A stretch of DNA of 64,000 bases from Helicobacter cetorum (GTDB lineage: Bacteria > Campylobacterota > Campylobacteria > Campylobacterales > UBA6016). The notes under the pieces were generated by a model. It had not been told where the DNA came from and made no database searches. It worked only from the letters and a program-made list of their open reading frames with translations. A program made the translations under genes and the position numbers. Positions 46,925 to 54,646 of this stretch are shown here, in pieces. The DNA lies in the NCBI GenBank assembly GCA_022729705.1, contig DZAX01000004.1, positions 1-64,000 on the forward strand, read 5' to 3'. Positions within the stretch are counted from its first letter, which is position 1. Each line of letters starts with the position of its first letter.

Positions 46925-47191
46925 GTGGAAGCAAAACTTATCGCAATAACAATAGAGACATTGCGAATAACATTTTTTGTATCAATGCCGCTGCTTCTTG
47001 CCGGATTGGTCGCCGGTCTTGTTATTAGTATTTTTCAAGCCACCACACAAATCAATGAAGCGACTCTCTCATTTTTGCCAAAGGTCGTTCTTACGGGCGT
47101 TGTAATGATTTTTACGATGCCTTGGATGATTAATATGATGCTTGACTTTACAACAAAAATATTCAAAATGATTCCCACGTTTGCTTTTTAA
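46925..47191 (+). CDS. fliQ: Flagellar export protein FliQ
   Basis: FliQ is a small two-helix membrane subunit of the flagellar export gate. The 88-residue protein has helix 1 LRITFFVSMPLLLAGLVAGL and helix 2 VLTGVVMIFTMPWMINMML, with the conserved FQATTQINEATLSFLPK between them. The start is GTG (with a nearby GGGTAAT ribosome-binding site). It overlaps murB by one base. Confidence 0.95.
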   Translation: MEAKLIAITIETLRITFFVSMPLLLAGLVAGLVISIFQATTQINEATLSFLPKVVLTGVVMIFTMPWMINMMLDFTTKIFKMIPTFAF

Positions 47192-47970
47192 TGCGTAAAA
47201 AAATAGTAGATTTTTCCAAATACTCCTCAATAAAACTCGGCTCCTCTATGGAGGTCTTTGTTATTGAAAACGACTACGACGCTTTAAATTATGATGGAAC
47301 TATAATAGGCGGGGCTTGTAATCTTATCGTAAGCTCTGCTGATAAAAACCTTGCCGTTCTTGGTGAAGAGTTTGATTATGTACGGCTTGAAGACGACAGA
47401 CTGTATGTCGGAGCGGCGATAAGCGGCGGGCGTGTGTTTCGCTTTGCCAAAAAAAATAACTTAGCTGGATTTGAATTTTTGGGCGGACTCCCTGGAACTA
47501 TAGGCGGGATGCTCTCTATGAATGCGGGGCTAAAGACGCAAGAGATTTTTAATCGTCTCATTGCAATCAGATTTGCGGATGGCTACAAACAAAAAAGCGA
47601 AATACAGCACGGCTATAGATATGCAAAACTAGGCGGCATAGCTTTAGAGGCGGTATTTGAGGCGCAAAAAGGGTACGACGAAGCTTTGTATGAAGAGCTC
47701 AAAAACGCACGGAAAAATCAACCCAAAAACCCAAGCGCCGGAAGCTGCTTCAAAAACCCGCCAAACAATTACGCCGGAAAACTCATCGAAGATGCGGGGT
47801 TAAAAGGGTTTCGTATCGGAGACATGGCTTTTAGCGATGTCCATGCTAATTTTTTGGTAAATCTTGGAAATGGAAAAGCTGAAGAGGCTTTTGAGATTAT
47901 TGAGATTGCAAAGAAAAGAGTACTTGAATATTGCGGTATAGAGTTGGAGTTGGAAATCAAGATAATATAG
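47191..47970 (+). CDS. murB: UDP-N-acetylenolpyruvoylglucosamine reductase
   Basis: MurB reduces the enolpyruvyl group to make UDP-MurNAc for peptidoglycan, using FAD and NADPH. The 259-residue protein has GGACNLIVS in place of the usual GGGSN, the FAD-binding FEFLGGLPGTIGGMLSMNAG, the catalytic serine in SAGSCFKNP, and GKLIEDAGLKG. The short length agrees with the compact MurB of Campylobacterota. Confidence 0.95.
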   Translation: MRKKIVDFSKYSSIKLGSSMEVFVIENDYDALNYDGTIIGGACNLIVSSADKNLAVLGEEFDYVRLEDDRLYVGAAISGGRVFRFAKKNNLAGFEFLGGLPGTIGGMLSMNAGLKTQEIFNRLIAIRFADGYKQKSEIQHGYRYAKLGGIALEAVFEAQKGYDEALYEELKNARKNQPKNPSAGSCFKNPPNNYAGKLIEDAGLKGFRIGDMAFSDVHANFLVNLGNGKAEEAFEIIEIAKKRVLEYCGIELELEIKII

Positions 47971-48300
47971 CTTAAACAAAGGATCTGCGATGAGAAATTA
48001 TCGGTTAGAGGTAGGTTGATTATTATTGCCGCCGCTAAAAGCATTAGATGCGAGTTAGGATAAAATACGCCAATAGAACCCTCTGATTAATTCTCACATT
48101 TTGGGCAAAGCCCAAATGGATATGAGTTATTTTACGAAGCCGATAATTTGAGTCGTCAAATAGAAAGCCTATCCGCCAATTCAAATGAGCAAGACGGCAT
48201 GAATGTGACAAATAAGACGGTTTTGACAACGAAGGAGATTTTGTCCGCAACAAACGCAATGGAGGGTTTAATCATGCGTCGCTTATCTTCTCATCTTTAG
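47971..48300. other. Repeat fragment and gene remnant after murB
   Basis: The hairpin CATTTTGGGC-AAA-GCCCAAATG at 48097-48118 is a reversed class II element. Directly after it an open frame without a credible start runs from about 48120 to a stop at 48298-48300: YELFYEADNLSRQIESLSAN, then MNVTNKTVLTTKEILSATNA. I do not recognise it; it reads like the 3' end of a lost gene, with its stop inside the rdgB end. Confidence 0.4.
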
Positions 48301-48879
48301 TAGCGCCTTAGCATTCACAAGAGCTCGCCCTCTATGTGAAATCATATTTTTAATCTCATCATCTAGCTCGCCCAGCGTCTTATCAAACCCCTCGGGAATA
48401 AACATCGGGTCGTACCCAAACTCCTTATCGCCTCTAGGCTCCGTAATAGCCGTACCGTACATGTATCCGTGAACCGTGAAAACACCATCTTTTGAGGCTA
48501 TTGCAATAGAGGCTGTGTAGTGGGCGGGGGATGAGCTAAATCCGGCGGACTTTATTGTTTCTACTAATCTTTGCAGGTTTTGTTTATCGCTTGCGCCGAC
48601 TCCCGCATATCTTGCGCTATATATTCCCGGTTCTCCGCCGAGCGCATCTACGCATATACCGCTATCGTCTGACAATACGATGGCTTCATCGTCTCCTAGA
48701 GTATCAAATACCGCTTTTGCTTTGATGATTGCGTTGCCTTTGAAAGTGTCGGCGTCTTCTTCGATGTGAAATGGGGCTATGATGTCGGTATAGTTTTTTA
48801 CCTCGTAGCCCTCCATCATGTTTTTTATCTCTACGACTTTGCCTTTGTTTGAGGTCGCAAGAACTATTTTTTTACTCAT
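48283..48879 (-). CDS. rdgB: XTP/dITP pyrophosphatase
   Basis: RdgB clears non-canonical purine triphosphates (dITP, XTP) from the nucleotide pool. The 198-residue protein has [14 protein letters not shown], the catalytic [31 protein letters not shown] and [12 protein letters not shown]. Length is normal. Its start overlaps the end of a small membrane-protein gene upstream, so it is probably co-transcribed with the two-component system. Confidence 0.96.
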   Translation of the reverse strand: MSKKIVLATSNKGKVVEIKNMMEGYEVKNYTDIIAPFHIEEDADTFKGNAIIKAKAVFDTLGDDEAIVLSDDSGICVDALGGEPGIYSARYAGVGASDKQNLQRLVETIKSAGFSSSPAHYTASIAIASKDGVFTVHGYMYGTAITEPRGDKEFGYDPMFIPEGFDKTLGELDDEIKNMISHRGRALVNAKALLKMRR

Positions 48880-48979
48880 TACCGTTTATCCTCTTTTTGC
48901 GCTCCAAAAACCTAACCGTAAAATACAATAAAACCCCTATAAAAACAAGGCTCGCCGCCTCAATCGCTACAGTGTACAT
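48872..48979 (-). CDS. 35-residue single-helix membrane protein
   Basis: An ATG at 48979, inside the last codons of the histidine kinase gene, opens a 35-codon frame: one membrane helix ([20 protein letters not shown]) and a basic tail (RKKRINGNE). Its stop lies inside the rdgB start (ATGAGTAA). Overlap with both neighbours suggests translational coupling, and the helix-plus-positive-tail pattern is not random. It might be a modulator of the kinase, but there is no direct evidence. Confidence 0.6.
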   Translation of the reverse strand: MYTVAIEAASLVFIGVLLYFTVRFLERKKRINGNE

Positions 48980-50223
48980 TTCTTGAAGTCTATAAAAAAC
49001 GAGTTTAAGCCATCACTATGCGAGTATTCAAGCTCAAGAGAGTGTTTTTTTAGAATTTTTGCGACTATTGAGAGCCCCAAACCATATCCGCCGGAGAGTC
49101 TCGCTTGGTCTCCTTTTGTAAAGGCGTTTAGGTAGTATGAAATATCTTTTTCTAGTTTGTCACCCCTGCTGTACACCGATATAACACCGTCTTTTGCTTC
49201 AAATATAGCGGTTTTATCGACAGAGTATTTGATGGCGTTTTCTAGTAGGTTTTTTAATACCATCACAAAATATCGAGTATCTACGGAGACATCAAAATCA
49301 TCTACACTTATGTCTTTGCACTCCGCATTATCCGCCATTGACGGCAGTGTTTTTTTGTATAGTTCGGAGGCTTTTTGCGTCTCTATTTTTAGTGTGGAGA
49401 AGCTTACCTCTTCATCTTGCAGTAGCATTGTGGTTAGAGAGTCCATTGACTCCACGCCTTTTTGAATGCTCTCTTTGTATTTTGAAGCGTCTATAAACCC
49501 AAGAGCCAGCTTGATTTTCATAATCGGCGTACGAAGCTCATGGCTGATGTTTGCCAAAAGCTCCTCTTTATCAAGTAAAAGCGCCTCTTTATCCTTCAAA
49601 AGATTTTGCATCTTGTTCGCAACGTCGTTAAACTCTCTAGCAAGCTCGCCTATCTCACCCTCGTCGGAGACTTTTGCTCTAGCTGAGAGGTTGCCGCGCC
49701 CAAAATCCTCCATATCCGCCTTTAAACGCCTTATCGGAGAAAAAAGATTCATAACAACCAGATAAAGAAGCACGTTTGAGATAATAGCCCCAAAGAAAAA
49801 GAGTAAAACGCCGTGTCTTTCAAAAAAACTCTGCCTCAAAAGATTGTCTTGAATAACCAGTTGTCTCCCAAGCGCCCCTATGCGGATAAAGGTGTGAGCC
49901 TCTTCATCCTTGAATATCTCTACAGTATCAAAGTTTCTTGTGACCGCCCCAACAAGCCTCATGCTTAACAAATCTACGTCGCAATTTTCATGAAAACAGA
50001 GAAGCTTTAGAGAGTTTGTCTTTAGCTCTCTATCCAGCCCCTCCATATCCTCTTCAATAATGTTTTTTTTGATTGCGGAGGCTAGCTGCATATACCGCTT
50101 TGTCGTTAGCGTCTCTAGCCTTACAGCATTTTGTTTGATAACATCGTATGCGATAAAAGATAAGAAAAATATCGCCGTCAAAAAAAGTAGCGTTACCTTG
50201 ACAAAAAGAGAGTTCTGACTCAT
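48967..50223 (-). CDS. CpxA-like sensor histidine kinase
   Basis: The 418-residue kinase has a membrane helix at about 8-28, a periplasmic domain of about 110 residues with two cysteines (LLCFHENCDVDL), a second helix at about 136-158, a HAMP domain (FSPIRRLKADMEDFGRGNLS), the phosphorylated histidine in NISHELRTPIMKIKLA, and ATP-binding boxes LKNLLENAIKYS and GGYGLGLSIV. It overlaps the regulator gene by four bases. With a Spy/CpxP-like gene upstream, it looks like an envelope-stress sensor. Confidence 0.9.
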   Translation of the reverse strand: MSQNSLFVKVTLLFLTAIFFLSFIAYDVIKQNAVRLETLTTKRYMQLASAIKKNIIEEDMEGLDRELKTNSLKLLCFHENCDVDLLSMRLVGAVTRNFDTVEIFKDEEAHTFIRIGALGRQLVIQDNLLRQSFFERHGVLLFFFGAIISNVLLYLVVMNLFSPIRRLKADMEDFGRGNLSARAKVSDEGEIGELAREFNDVANKMQNLLKDKEALLLDKEELLANISHELRTPIMKIKLALGFIDASKYKESIQKGVESMDSLTTMLLQDEEVSFSTLKIETQKASELYKKTLPSMADNAECKDISVDDFDVSVDTRYFVMVLKNLLENAIKYSVDKTAIFEAKDGVISVYSRGDKLEKDISYYLNAFTKGDQARLSGGYGLGLSIVAKILKKHSLELEYSHSDGLNSFFIDFKKCTL

Positions 50224-50888
50224 TGACCGATAAATTTATAGCCGTGCCCCCATACCGACTTGATGTATTTTGGATTTTTCGGGTCGTCGCCTAGTTTGCT
50301 TCTTAGTTTGCTTACTAGCACATCTACGTTTCTACTTGCAGAGTCCCAGTTTAAAAACTCTATGGCATTTGCTATGTCGTCTCTGTTTAACGCTTTGCCT
50401 TTGGAGTTTAAAAATAGTCTCATAAGCTCATATTCTGAGTTTGTAAGAGCCAAAGACTCGCCGCGAAACCTTATAGTCATAGCTCTTTCGTCTACGGTAA
50501 ACTCAACCGCAGCGTTAGCCTCTTGCTTTCTATATCTTCTAAGTACCGCCTCAATTCGTTTTACAAGCTCTATCGGCTCATAACCTTTGATTAGATAATC
50601 ATCCGCTCCAAGGTCAAGACCTAGCACTTTATCGCTAGTGTTGCCCCTTGCCGAGGAGATGATGACTGGAAGGTCGTATTCGCCTTTTAGTCTTTTGCAC
50701 ACCTCAAAACCGTTTGTTTCCGGCAACATAATATCTAGCACCACAAGGTCAAAATCCCCGCTTTTTAGGGCTTCATACGCCTCTGAGGGCTTTTTGGCGC
50801 ATACCACGGTCATGCCGTATCCGCTTAAGTGTTCGCTTAGAAGTTCGCCTATCTCTTTATCATCTTCTATTAATAGTATTTTGCTCAA
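50220..50888 (-). CDS. CpxR-like OmpR-family response regulator
   Basis: The 222-residue regulator has LIEDDKEIG, the phospho-acceptor aspartate in LVVLDIMLPETNGF, and a lysine in DYLIKGYEPIELV where most relatives have KPF. The winged-helix domain contains ALTNSEYELMRLFL and ASRNVDVLVSKLRSKLGDDP. It overlaps the kinase by four bases downstream and the CpxP-like gene by four bases upstream. The LIKGY replacement of the usual LxKPF is worth noting, but the lysine itself is kept. Confidence 0.92.
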   Translation of the reverse strand: MSKILLIEDDKEIGELLSEHLSGYGMTVVCAKKPSEAYEALKSGDFDLVVLDIMLPETNGFEVCKRLKGEYDLPVIISSARGNTSDKVLGLDLGADDYLIKGYEPIELVKRIEAVLRRYRKQEANAAVEFTVDERAMTIRFRGESLALTNSEYELMRLFLNSKGKALNRDDIANAIEFLNWDSASRNVDVLVSKLRSKLGDDPKNPKYIKSVWGHGYKFIGQ

Positions 50889-51319
50889 TTCATCATTCCT
50901 TGGAATTTTTTTAGAAACTGTTCTCTTTGCTTAGGCGTTAATGTTTTGTGAATAGAGTTTAGCAAAGACTCTCTTCCGTTTAGCTCCGCATCGCTATTGT
51001 CGCTTACAAGTGATCTAAACTGCTCTTTTTGCATATCGTCAGACTGAAATTTTTTTACATTTGCACCCATTTGTTTATCTTTTTTGAGCTGAAACTCTTT
51101 GAGGGCTTGATTGATGGACTCTTTTTGTGCGGGAGTTAAATCCTCTATTTTTTCTAGTCCGTAGTATACTCTCTTTTCAAAACTAGTTTTTTTGTAATCT
51201 CTGTCTTTTAAATCTCGCAAATCATCAACCGCACATACGCCGCTTACGACAAGTATGGCGCTGACAAAAAAAATCGACCCGTTAAATCTAGCAAACATCG
51301 CCTTAGCCCTTTGAGACAA
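50885..51319 (-). CDS. Spy/CpxP-like periplasmic protein
   Basis: The 144-residue protein has a signal peptide (IFFVSAILVVSGVCA) and helical sequence with two LTxxQ motifs, DLTPAQKESINQALKEFQLK and TLTPKQREQFLKKFQG, the hallmark of CpxP/Spy periplasmic chaperones. CpxP binds CpxA and keeps the system off. Here the gene is first in the operon, ahead of regulator and kinase, rather than divergent as in enterobacteria. Confidence 0.8.
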   Translation of the reverse strand: MSQRAKAMFARFNGSIFFVSAILVVSGVCAVDDLRDLKDRDYKKTSFEKRVYYGLEKIEDLTPAQKESINQALKEFQLKKDKQMGANVKKFQSDDMQKEQFRSLVSDNSDAELNGRESLLNSIHKTLTPKQREQFLKKFQGMMN

Positions 51320-51406
51320 TTTTTTTTGTTAATGATAAAACTAAAGCGTAAAAAATATATTGTTGATTTGTATTAGATTTTTGATAGAAAAAATTTTTTA
51401 GGAATT

Positions 51407-51436
51407 TTTACTATTAAAATCTTTTTATGCTACAAT
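51407..51436 (+). promoter_or_regulatory. Promoter of the PerR-like gene, probably leaderless
   Basis: TTTACT (51407-51412) and TACAAT (51431-51436) are 18 bases apart. The ATG begins 6 bases after the -10 box, so transcription would start at or next to the start codon. No ribosome-binding site is visible. The AT-rich stretch ATTAGATTTTTGATAG upstream might hold an operator, but I could not define one. Confidence 0.5.
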
Positions 51437-51442
51437 TATGCG

Positions 51443-51862
51443 ATGGAAAAATTCAAACTACTACTAAAACAAAAAAAATTAAAATCTACAACACAAAGAG
51501 CTCTAATGTTAGAGGCAATAGAGAAAGCTGGGCATATTGATATTGACGCCCTAAGAGAGAAGATGCAAGAAAGGGCTCCATCTATATCTCTAAATACAAT
51601 CTATCTAAATTTGGAGCAACTGTCCAACGAAGAGCTTATCTCAAAAGTTGCTCTAAATAGTCAAAAGAGTGTTTATGAGATAACAAAACACGCTCACGCT
51701 CATCTGGTTTGCAAGGTATGCGGCGGCGTGGAGGATATGGATATTAACCCAAAACTATTAACGGCGATGAAAGAGGGCGCCGAAAAGATGGAGTTTAAGC
51801 CCTTTTTTGTCGCCGTTAATATCTATGGCGTTTGTGCAAAATGCGCTATGCAACCAAAATAA
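51443..51862 (+). CDS. perR: PerR-like Fur family regulator
   Basis: Fur-family proteins are metal-dependent repressors; the PerR branch senses peroxide. The 139-residue protein has a winged-helix domain (LKSTTQRALMLEAIEKAGHI, SISLNTIYLNLEQLSNEELI), the metal site HAHAHLVC and two CxxC zinc motifs (CKVC, CAKC). Twelve bases separate it from a cytochrome c peroxidase gene, followed by a rubrerythrin. That context favours PerR over Fur, but the residues that decide peroxide sensing were not checked. Confidence 0.8.
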   Translation: MEKFKLLLKQKKLKSTTQRALMLEAIEKAGHIDIDALREKMQERAPSISLNTIYLNLEQLSNEELISKVALNSQKSVYEITKHAHAHLVCKVCGGVEDMDINPKLLTAMKEGAEKMEFKPFFVAVNIYGVCAKCAMQPK

Positions 51863-51874
51863 CAAGGAGAAAAA

Positions 51875-52906
51875 ATGAGTAAACTGAGATTTTTAGCGCT
51901 GTCGCTTTTTAGCGTAGGCTCTTTATTTGCAAGCGACGCTTTGGTGGATTCTGCAAAAAAAGCGGGTCTAAAACCGATTCCATTTGAGCATAAAGCACAG
52001 ATGAAACTAATAGGCGAGTTTCAAAAGGGGATTACGGTAGAAAAAGTCGAACTTGGTAAAAAACTTTTCTTTGAGCCTAGACTATCTAAAAGCGGTATTA
52101 TCTCCTGTAATACATGTCACAATTTGGGGCTTGGCGGAACGGACGGTGTAAGTGCGGCGATAGGACACCAATGGACGGCAAATCCGCACCATCTTAACTC
52201 TCCAACTGTATACAACTCCGTATTTAACACAACGCAGTTTTGGGATGGCAGAAGTCCGAACTTGGGCGATCAAGCAAAAGGACCTATGCAGGCTATGCCT
52301 GAAATGGCTATAACGCCAAAGATGGCCGAGGAGAGAATCTCGTCAATGCCTGAGTATGCGGCGCAGTTTAAAAAAGTTTTTCCAAAAGATAAAAACCCTG
52401 TGACGTTTGAAAACATAGTAGACTCTATCGCAGCTTTTGAAGCTGTGCTTGTAACCCCTTCAAAGTTTGATAAATTCCTTGCAGGAAACGCTAAAGCTCT
52501 ACATAAAGATGAAAAAGAGGGGCTTAAGCTCTTTATTGACAAAGGTTGTGCTGCATGCCATACAGGATACAATCTTGGCGGTGCTAGCAAACAAAAATTC
52601 CCGCTGATAGGCGAGTATAAATACGCACATTTGGGCGACTTTAAAGGCGATAAAGTTGGAACGGTAAAAGTGCCGACGCTTAGAAATATCACGCAAACAG
52701 CCCCATATATGCATAACGGCGCAATCTGGAAACTAGAAGAAGTCGTACAAACAATGGGCGAAAATCAACTAGGAACAAAGATTAGCGACGCCGAAGCGAC
52801 AAAAATCGTCACATTCCTAAAAACGTTAGAGGGTAAAAAACCATCGATCGAATACCCGATGTTGCCGAGCTCAACGAGCAAAACGCCAATACCTGATTCA
52901 AAATAA
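51875..52906 (+). CDS. Di-haem cytochrome c peroxidase
   Basis: This periplasmic enzyme reduces hydrogen peroxide with electrons from cytochrome c. The 343-residue precursor has a signal peptide (FLALSLFSVGSLFAS) and two haem-binding motifs, CNTCH and CAACH, about 150 residues apart. Other MauG/CcpA family segments are present: GKKLFFEPRLSKSG, DGRSPNLGDQAKGP and VPTLRNITQTAPYMHNG. It lies between the PerR-like gene and the desulforubrerythrin, probably in one operon. Confidence 0.95.
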   Translation: MSKLRFLALSLFSVGSLFASDALVDSAKKAGLKPIPFEHKAQMKLIGEFQKGITVEKVELGKKLFFEPRLSKSGIISCNTCHNLGLGGTDGVSAAIGHQWTANPHHLNSPTVYNSVFNTTQFWDGRSPNLGDQAKGPMQAMPEMAITPKMAEERISSMPEYAAQFKKVFPKDKNPVTFENIVDSIAAFEAVLVTPSKFDKFLAGNAKALHKDEKEGLKLFIDKGCAACHTGYNLGGASKQKFPLIGEYKYAHLGDFKGDKVGTVKVPTLRNITQTAPYMHNGAIWKLEEVVQTMGENQLGTKISDAEATKIVTFLKTLEGKKPSIEYPMLPSSTSKTPIPDSK

Positions 52907-52915
52907 AGGACAACA

Positions 52916-53563
52916 GTGAAAAAATACCAATCCTATAAGTGCGCTATCTGTGGAAACGAAGTAGAGCTTCAAAACGTAGGCGGCGGCAAACTAGTGTGTT
53001 GCGGCGAGCCGATGGGCGTTGTAAATGAAAACGTAACGGCGGTAAACCTAATGAAGGCGTTTGCCGGCGAGAGTATGGCGAGAAACAAATATCAGTTTTT
53101 TGCCGAACTAGCCGAAAAAGAGGGGTATCATGCAGTCGCTAGACACTTTATGGAAGCCTCAGAAAACGAGAGATGGCACGCCATTGCGCAGTTTAAGCTA
53201 TATAACAATCTAGTAAACGGCGTAGAGCTAAACAGCACGCTAAAAAATATCGAATACGCAATGGCGGGCGAACACTATGAGCATACTACGATGTATCCTG
53301 AGTTTGCGGCTCTTGCCGAGGCTGAGGGGCTTTTGGACATCGCTAGAATCTTTAGGGCTATCGCAAAAGTAGAAGTAGAGCATGAAAGAGAGTATGGCGA
53401 ACTAAAAGCGGCTCTTGAGGCTGACGGTTTCTTTTCGGGTGAAGAAGAGGAATCATGGGTGTGCGAAGTGTGCGGACACGTCCACAGAGGCAAAAAAGCT
53501 CCGGGAGCTTGCCCGCTTTGTAAAGTCCCAAAAGAGTATTTTAAGAGAGAAAGCCTGTATTAA
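52916..53563 (+). CDS. Desulforubrerythrin (three-domain rubrerythrin)
   Basis: The 215-residue protein has a desulforedoxin-like iron site at the N-terminus (YKCAICGNEVELQNVGGGKL, then VCCGEPM), a four-helix diiron domain (GESMARNKYQFFAELAEKEG, ENERWHAIAQF, GEHYEHTTMYPEFA) and a C-terminal rubredoxin (WVCEVCGHVHRGKKAPGACP, LCKVPKEYF). This fusion was described in Campylobacter jejuni as desulforubrerythrin, an NADH-linked peroxide reductase. The start is GTG with AGGA upstream. It acts in the cytoplasm, complementing the periplasmic peroxidase. Confidence 0.93.
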   Translation: MKKYQSYKCAICGNEVELQNVGGGKLVCCGEPMGVVNENVTAVNLMKAFAGESMARNKYQFFAELAEKEGYHAVARHFMEASENERWHAIAQFKLYNNLVNGVELNSTLKNIEYAMAGEHYEHTTMYPEFAALAEAEGLLDIARIFRAIAKVEVEHEREYGELKAALEADGFFSGEEEESWVCEVCGHVHRGKKAPGACPLCKVPKEYFKRESLY

Positions 53564-53635
53564 CATTTTGATTGATTCTCACAGCTTGCCGCTCTTAAGA
53601 TTTCATATTTTCTCAGAGGATTTAATTAATATAAT

Positions 53636-53935
53636 ATGTTTACAAATGCGCAACTTCTTTGGCGTTCACGCTCACCACTATGCCGGTCTCTCAACTGGCA
53701 TAGGGGCTCTAATTGTTCCTATGGTCAAGAGCCAATCAAAATCTATTCTCTCTATTGGTCTTGGTTTTTCAGCAGGAGTCATGCGCTATGTCTCTTTTAT
53801 GGAGATACTACCCTTTTCGATATTTGAATTAAGCAAAAGTTTACGCCAAAAGAAGCCAAAACGACGGCGGTAATCGCATTTATCGATAGGATGGTTCCAA
53901 GCGAGATAAATCCGCATGAGTTTTCAGGCGGCAAA
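53636..53935 (+). pseudogene. Broken ZIP-family zinc transporter
   Basis: Pieces of a ZupT-like transporter are visible in shifting frames: LAFTLTTM, then AGLSTGIGALIVPMV with SILSIGLGFSAGVMRYVSFM, and in another frame KEAKTTAVIAFIDRMVPSEI with NPHEFSGG. At least two frameshifts and a small deletion (the FFGGM-like stretch between AVIAF and IDR) inactivate it. Coding similarity stops exactly where a composite hairpin repeat begins at 53931, and the C-terminal two thirds of the gene are missing. Confidence 0.75.
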
Positions 53936-53980
53936 GACATAAATGTCCCTGCACCCCCTAAAGCTTCCCGCATTTGCGGG
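53931..53980. repeat. Composite hairpin repeat at the end of the ZIP pseudogene
   Basis: Minus-orientation copy: GCAAAGACATAAATGTCCCT (53931-53950) carries the GACAT/ATGTC stem, followed by GCACCCCCTAAAGCTT and CCCGCA-TT-TGCGGG (53967-53980). It matches 30775-30826 read on the other strand. It marks the break point of the pseudogene, which suggests insertion or deletion at the repeat. Confidence 0.75.
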
Positions 53981-53995
53981 AGAGCGCATGGCGAG

Positions 53996-54376
53996 CTAAA
54001 TATTTTTCAGACAACTTTGCATTTTATGTGCCAGCTCTTTATAGAAAATTTCCTTGTCGGCAAACGCGGGCGAAAACTCCCTTTGCTTTTGCCCCCACAT
54101 AGGCTCTGGAAAATAAGCGTCGTCCATAAATCTTGCCTGTATATGCAGATGAACCCTTGGAAGCATATTTCCAAAGCTAGCCCAGTTTACTTTATCCGGC
54201 TTAAAATACAAAAGTATCTCCTTTTCTATCAAAAAAGCCGCATCAAATAGAACCGCTCTACTCTTGTCATCAAGCTCTGAGAGCTCTTTATGCGGCGTTT
54301 GCGTAAATATTTTTACCCAAGGATTTTGCGACTCGTGTATCTCTACATAGATATATTTATTTTCGAATATTCTCAT
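53996..54376 (-). CDS. HIT-family nucleotide-binding protein
   Basis: HIT proteins hydrolyse or transfer nucleotides through a histidine triad. In this 126-residue protein the motif is PRVHLHIQARF: His76 and His78 are present, but the third histidine is glutamine (Gln80), as in the GalT branch. The rest (WVKIFTQTPHKELSELDDKS near the N-terminus) fits short HIT proteins of Campylobacterota. Substrate unknown; activity as a hydrolase is plausible because His78, the nucleophile position, is kept. Confidence 0.82.
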   Translation of the reverse strand: MRIFENKYIYVEIHESQNPWVKIFTQTPHKELSELDDKSRAVLFDAAFLIEKEILLYFKPDKVNWASFGNMLPRVHLHIQARFMDDAYFPEPMWGQKQREFSPAFADKEIFYKELAHKMQSCLKNI

Positions 54377-54503
54377 ATTTTGGCACCTATCCTTTGTAAA
54401 ATCATAACTTTAAAAGTGCTATTTTACAATAAGTTTTACACTGGAGATGTTTAGTCCCCCATTCTTCAGGCATAATATACAAACACCTTATGGAAGCTAA
54501 TTT

Positions 54504-54608
54504 ATGGGAAATTTATTGCACGCTAACGCCAAGACCACGCCAAGAATCAGAAAAGAAATTCAAGACTCTTATGAGAGTATCGCAAAGTTAGCAATCAAAT
54601 ATTATACC
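54504..54608 (+). pseudogene. N-terminal fragment of an IS481-like transposase
   Basis: The ATG at 54504 opens MGNLLHANAKTTPRIRKEIQ followed by DSYESIAKLAIKYY, the first helix-turn-helix of IS481-family transposases. Similarity stops abruptly and a stop follows soon after. It is complementary in content to the C-terminal fragment at 11357. No terminal repeats were found here. The surrounding 54377-54646 region otherwise holds no gene. Confidence 0.65.
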
Positions 54609-54646
54609 ACCCCCGTTTGTCAAGACAACTTTTTCTTCCTCTTTTC

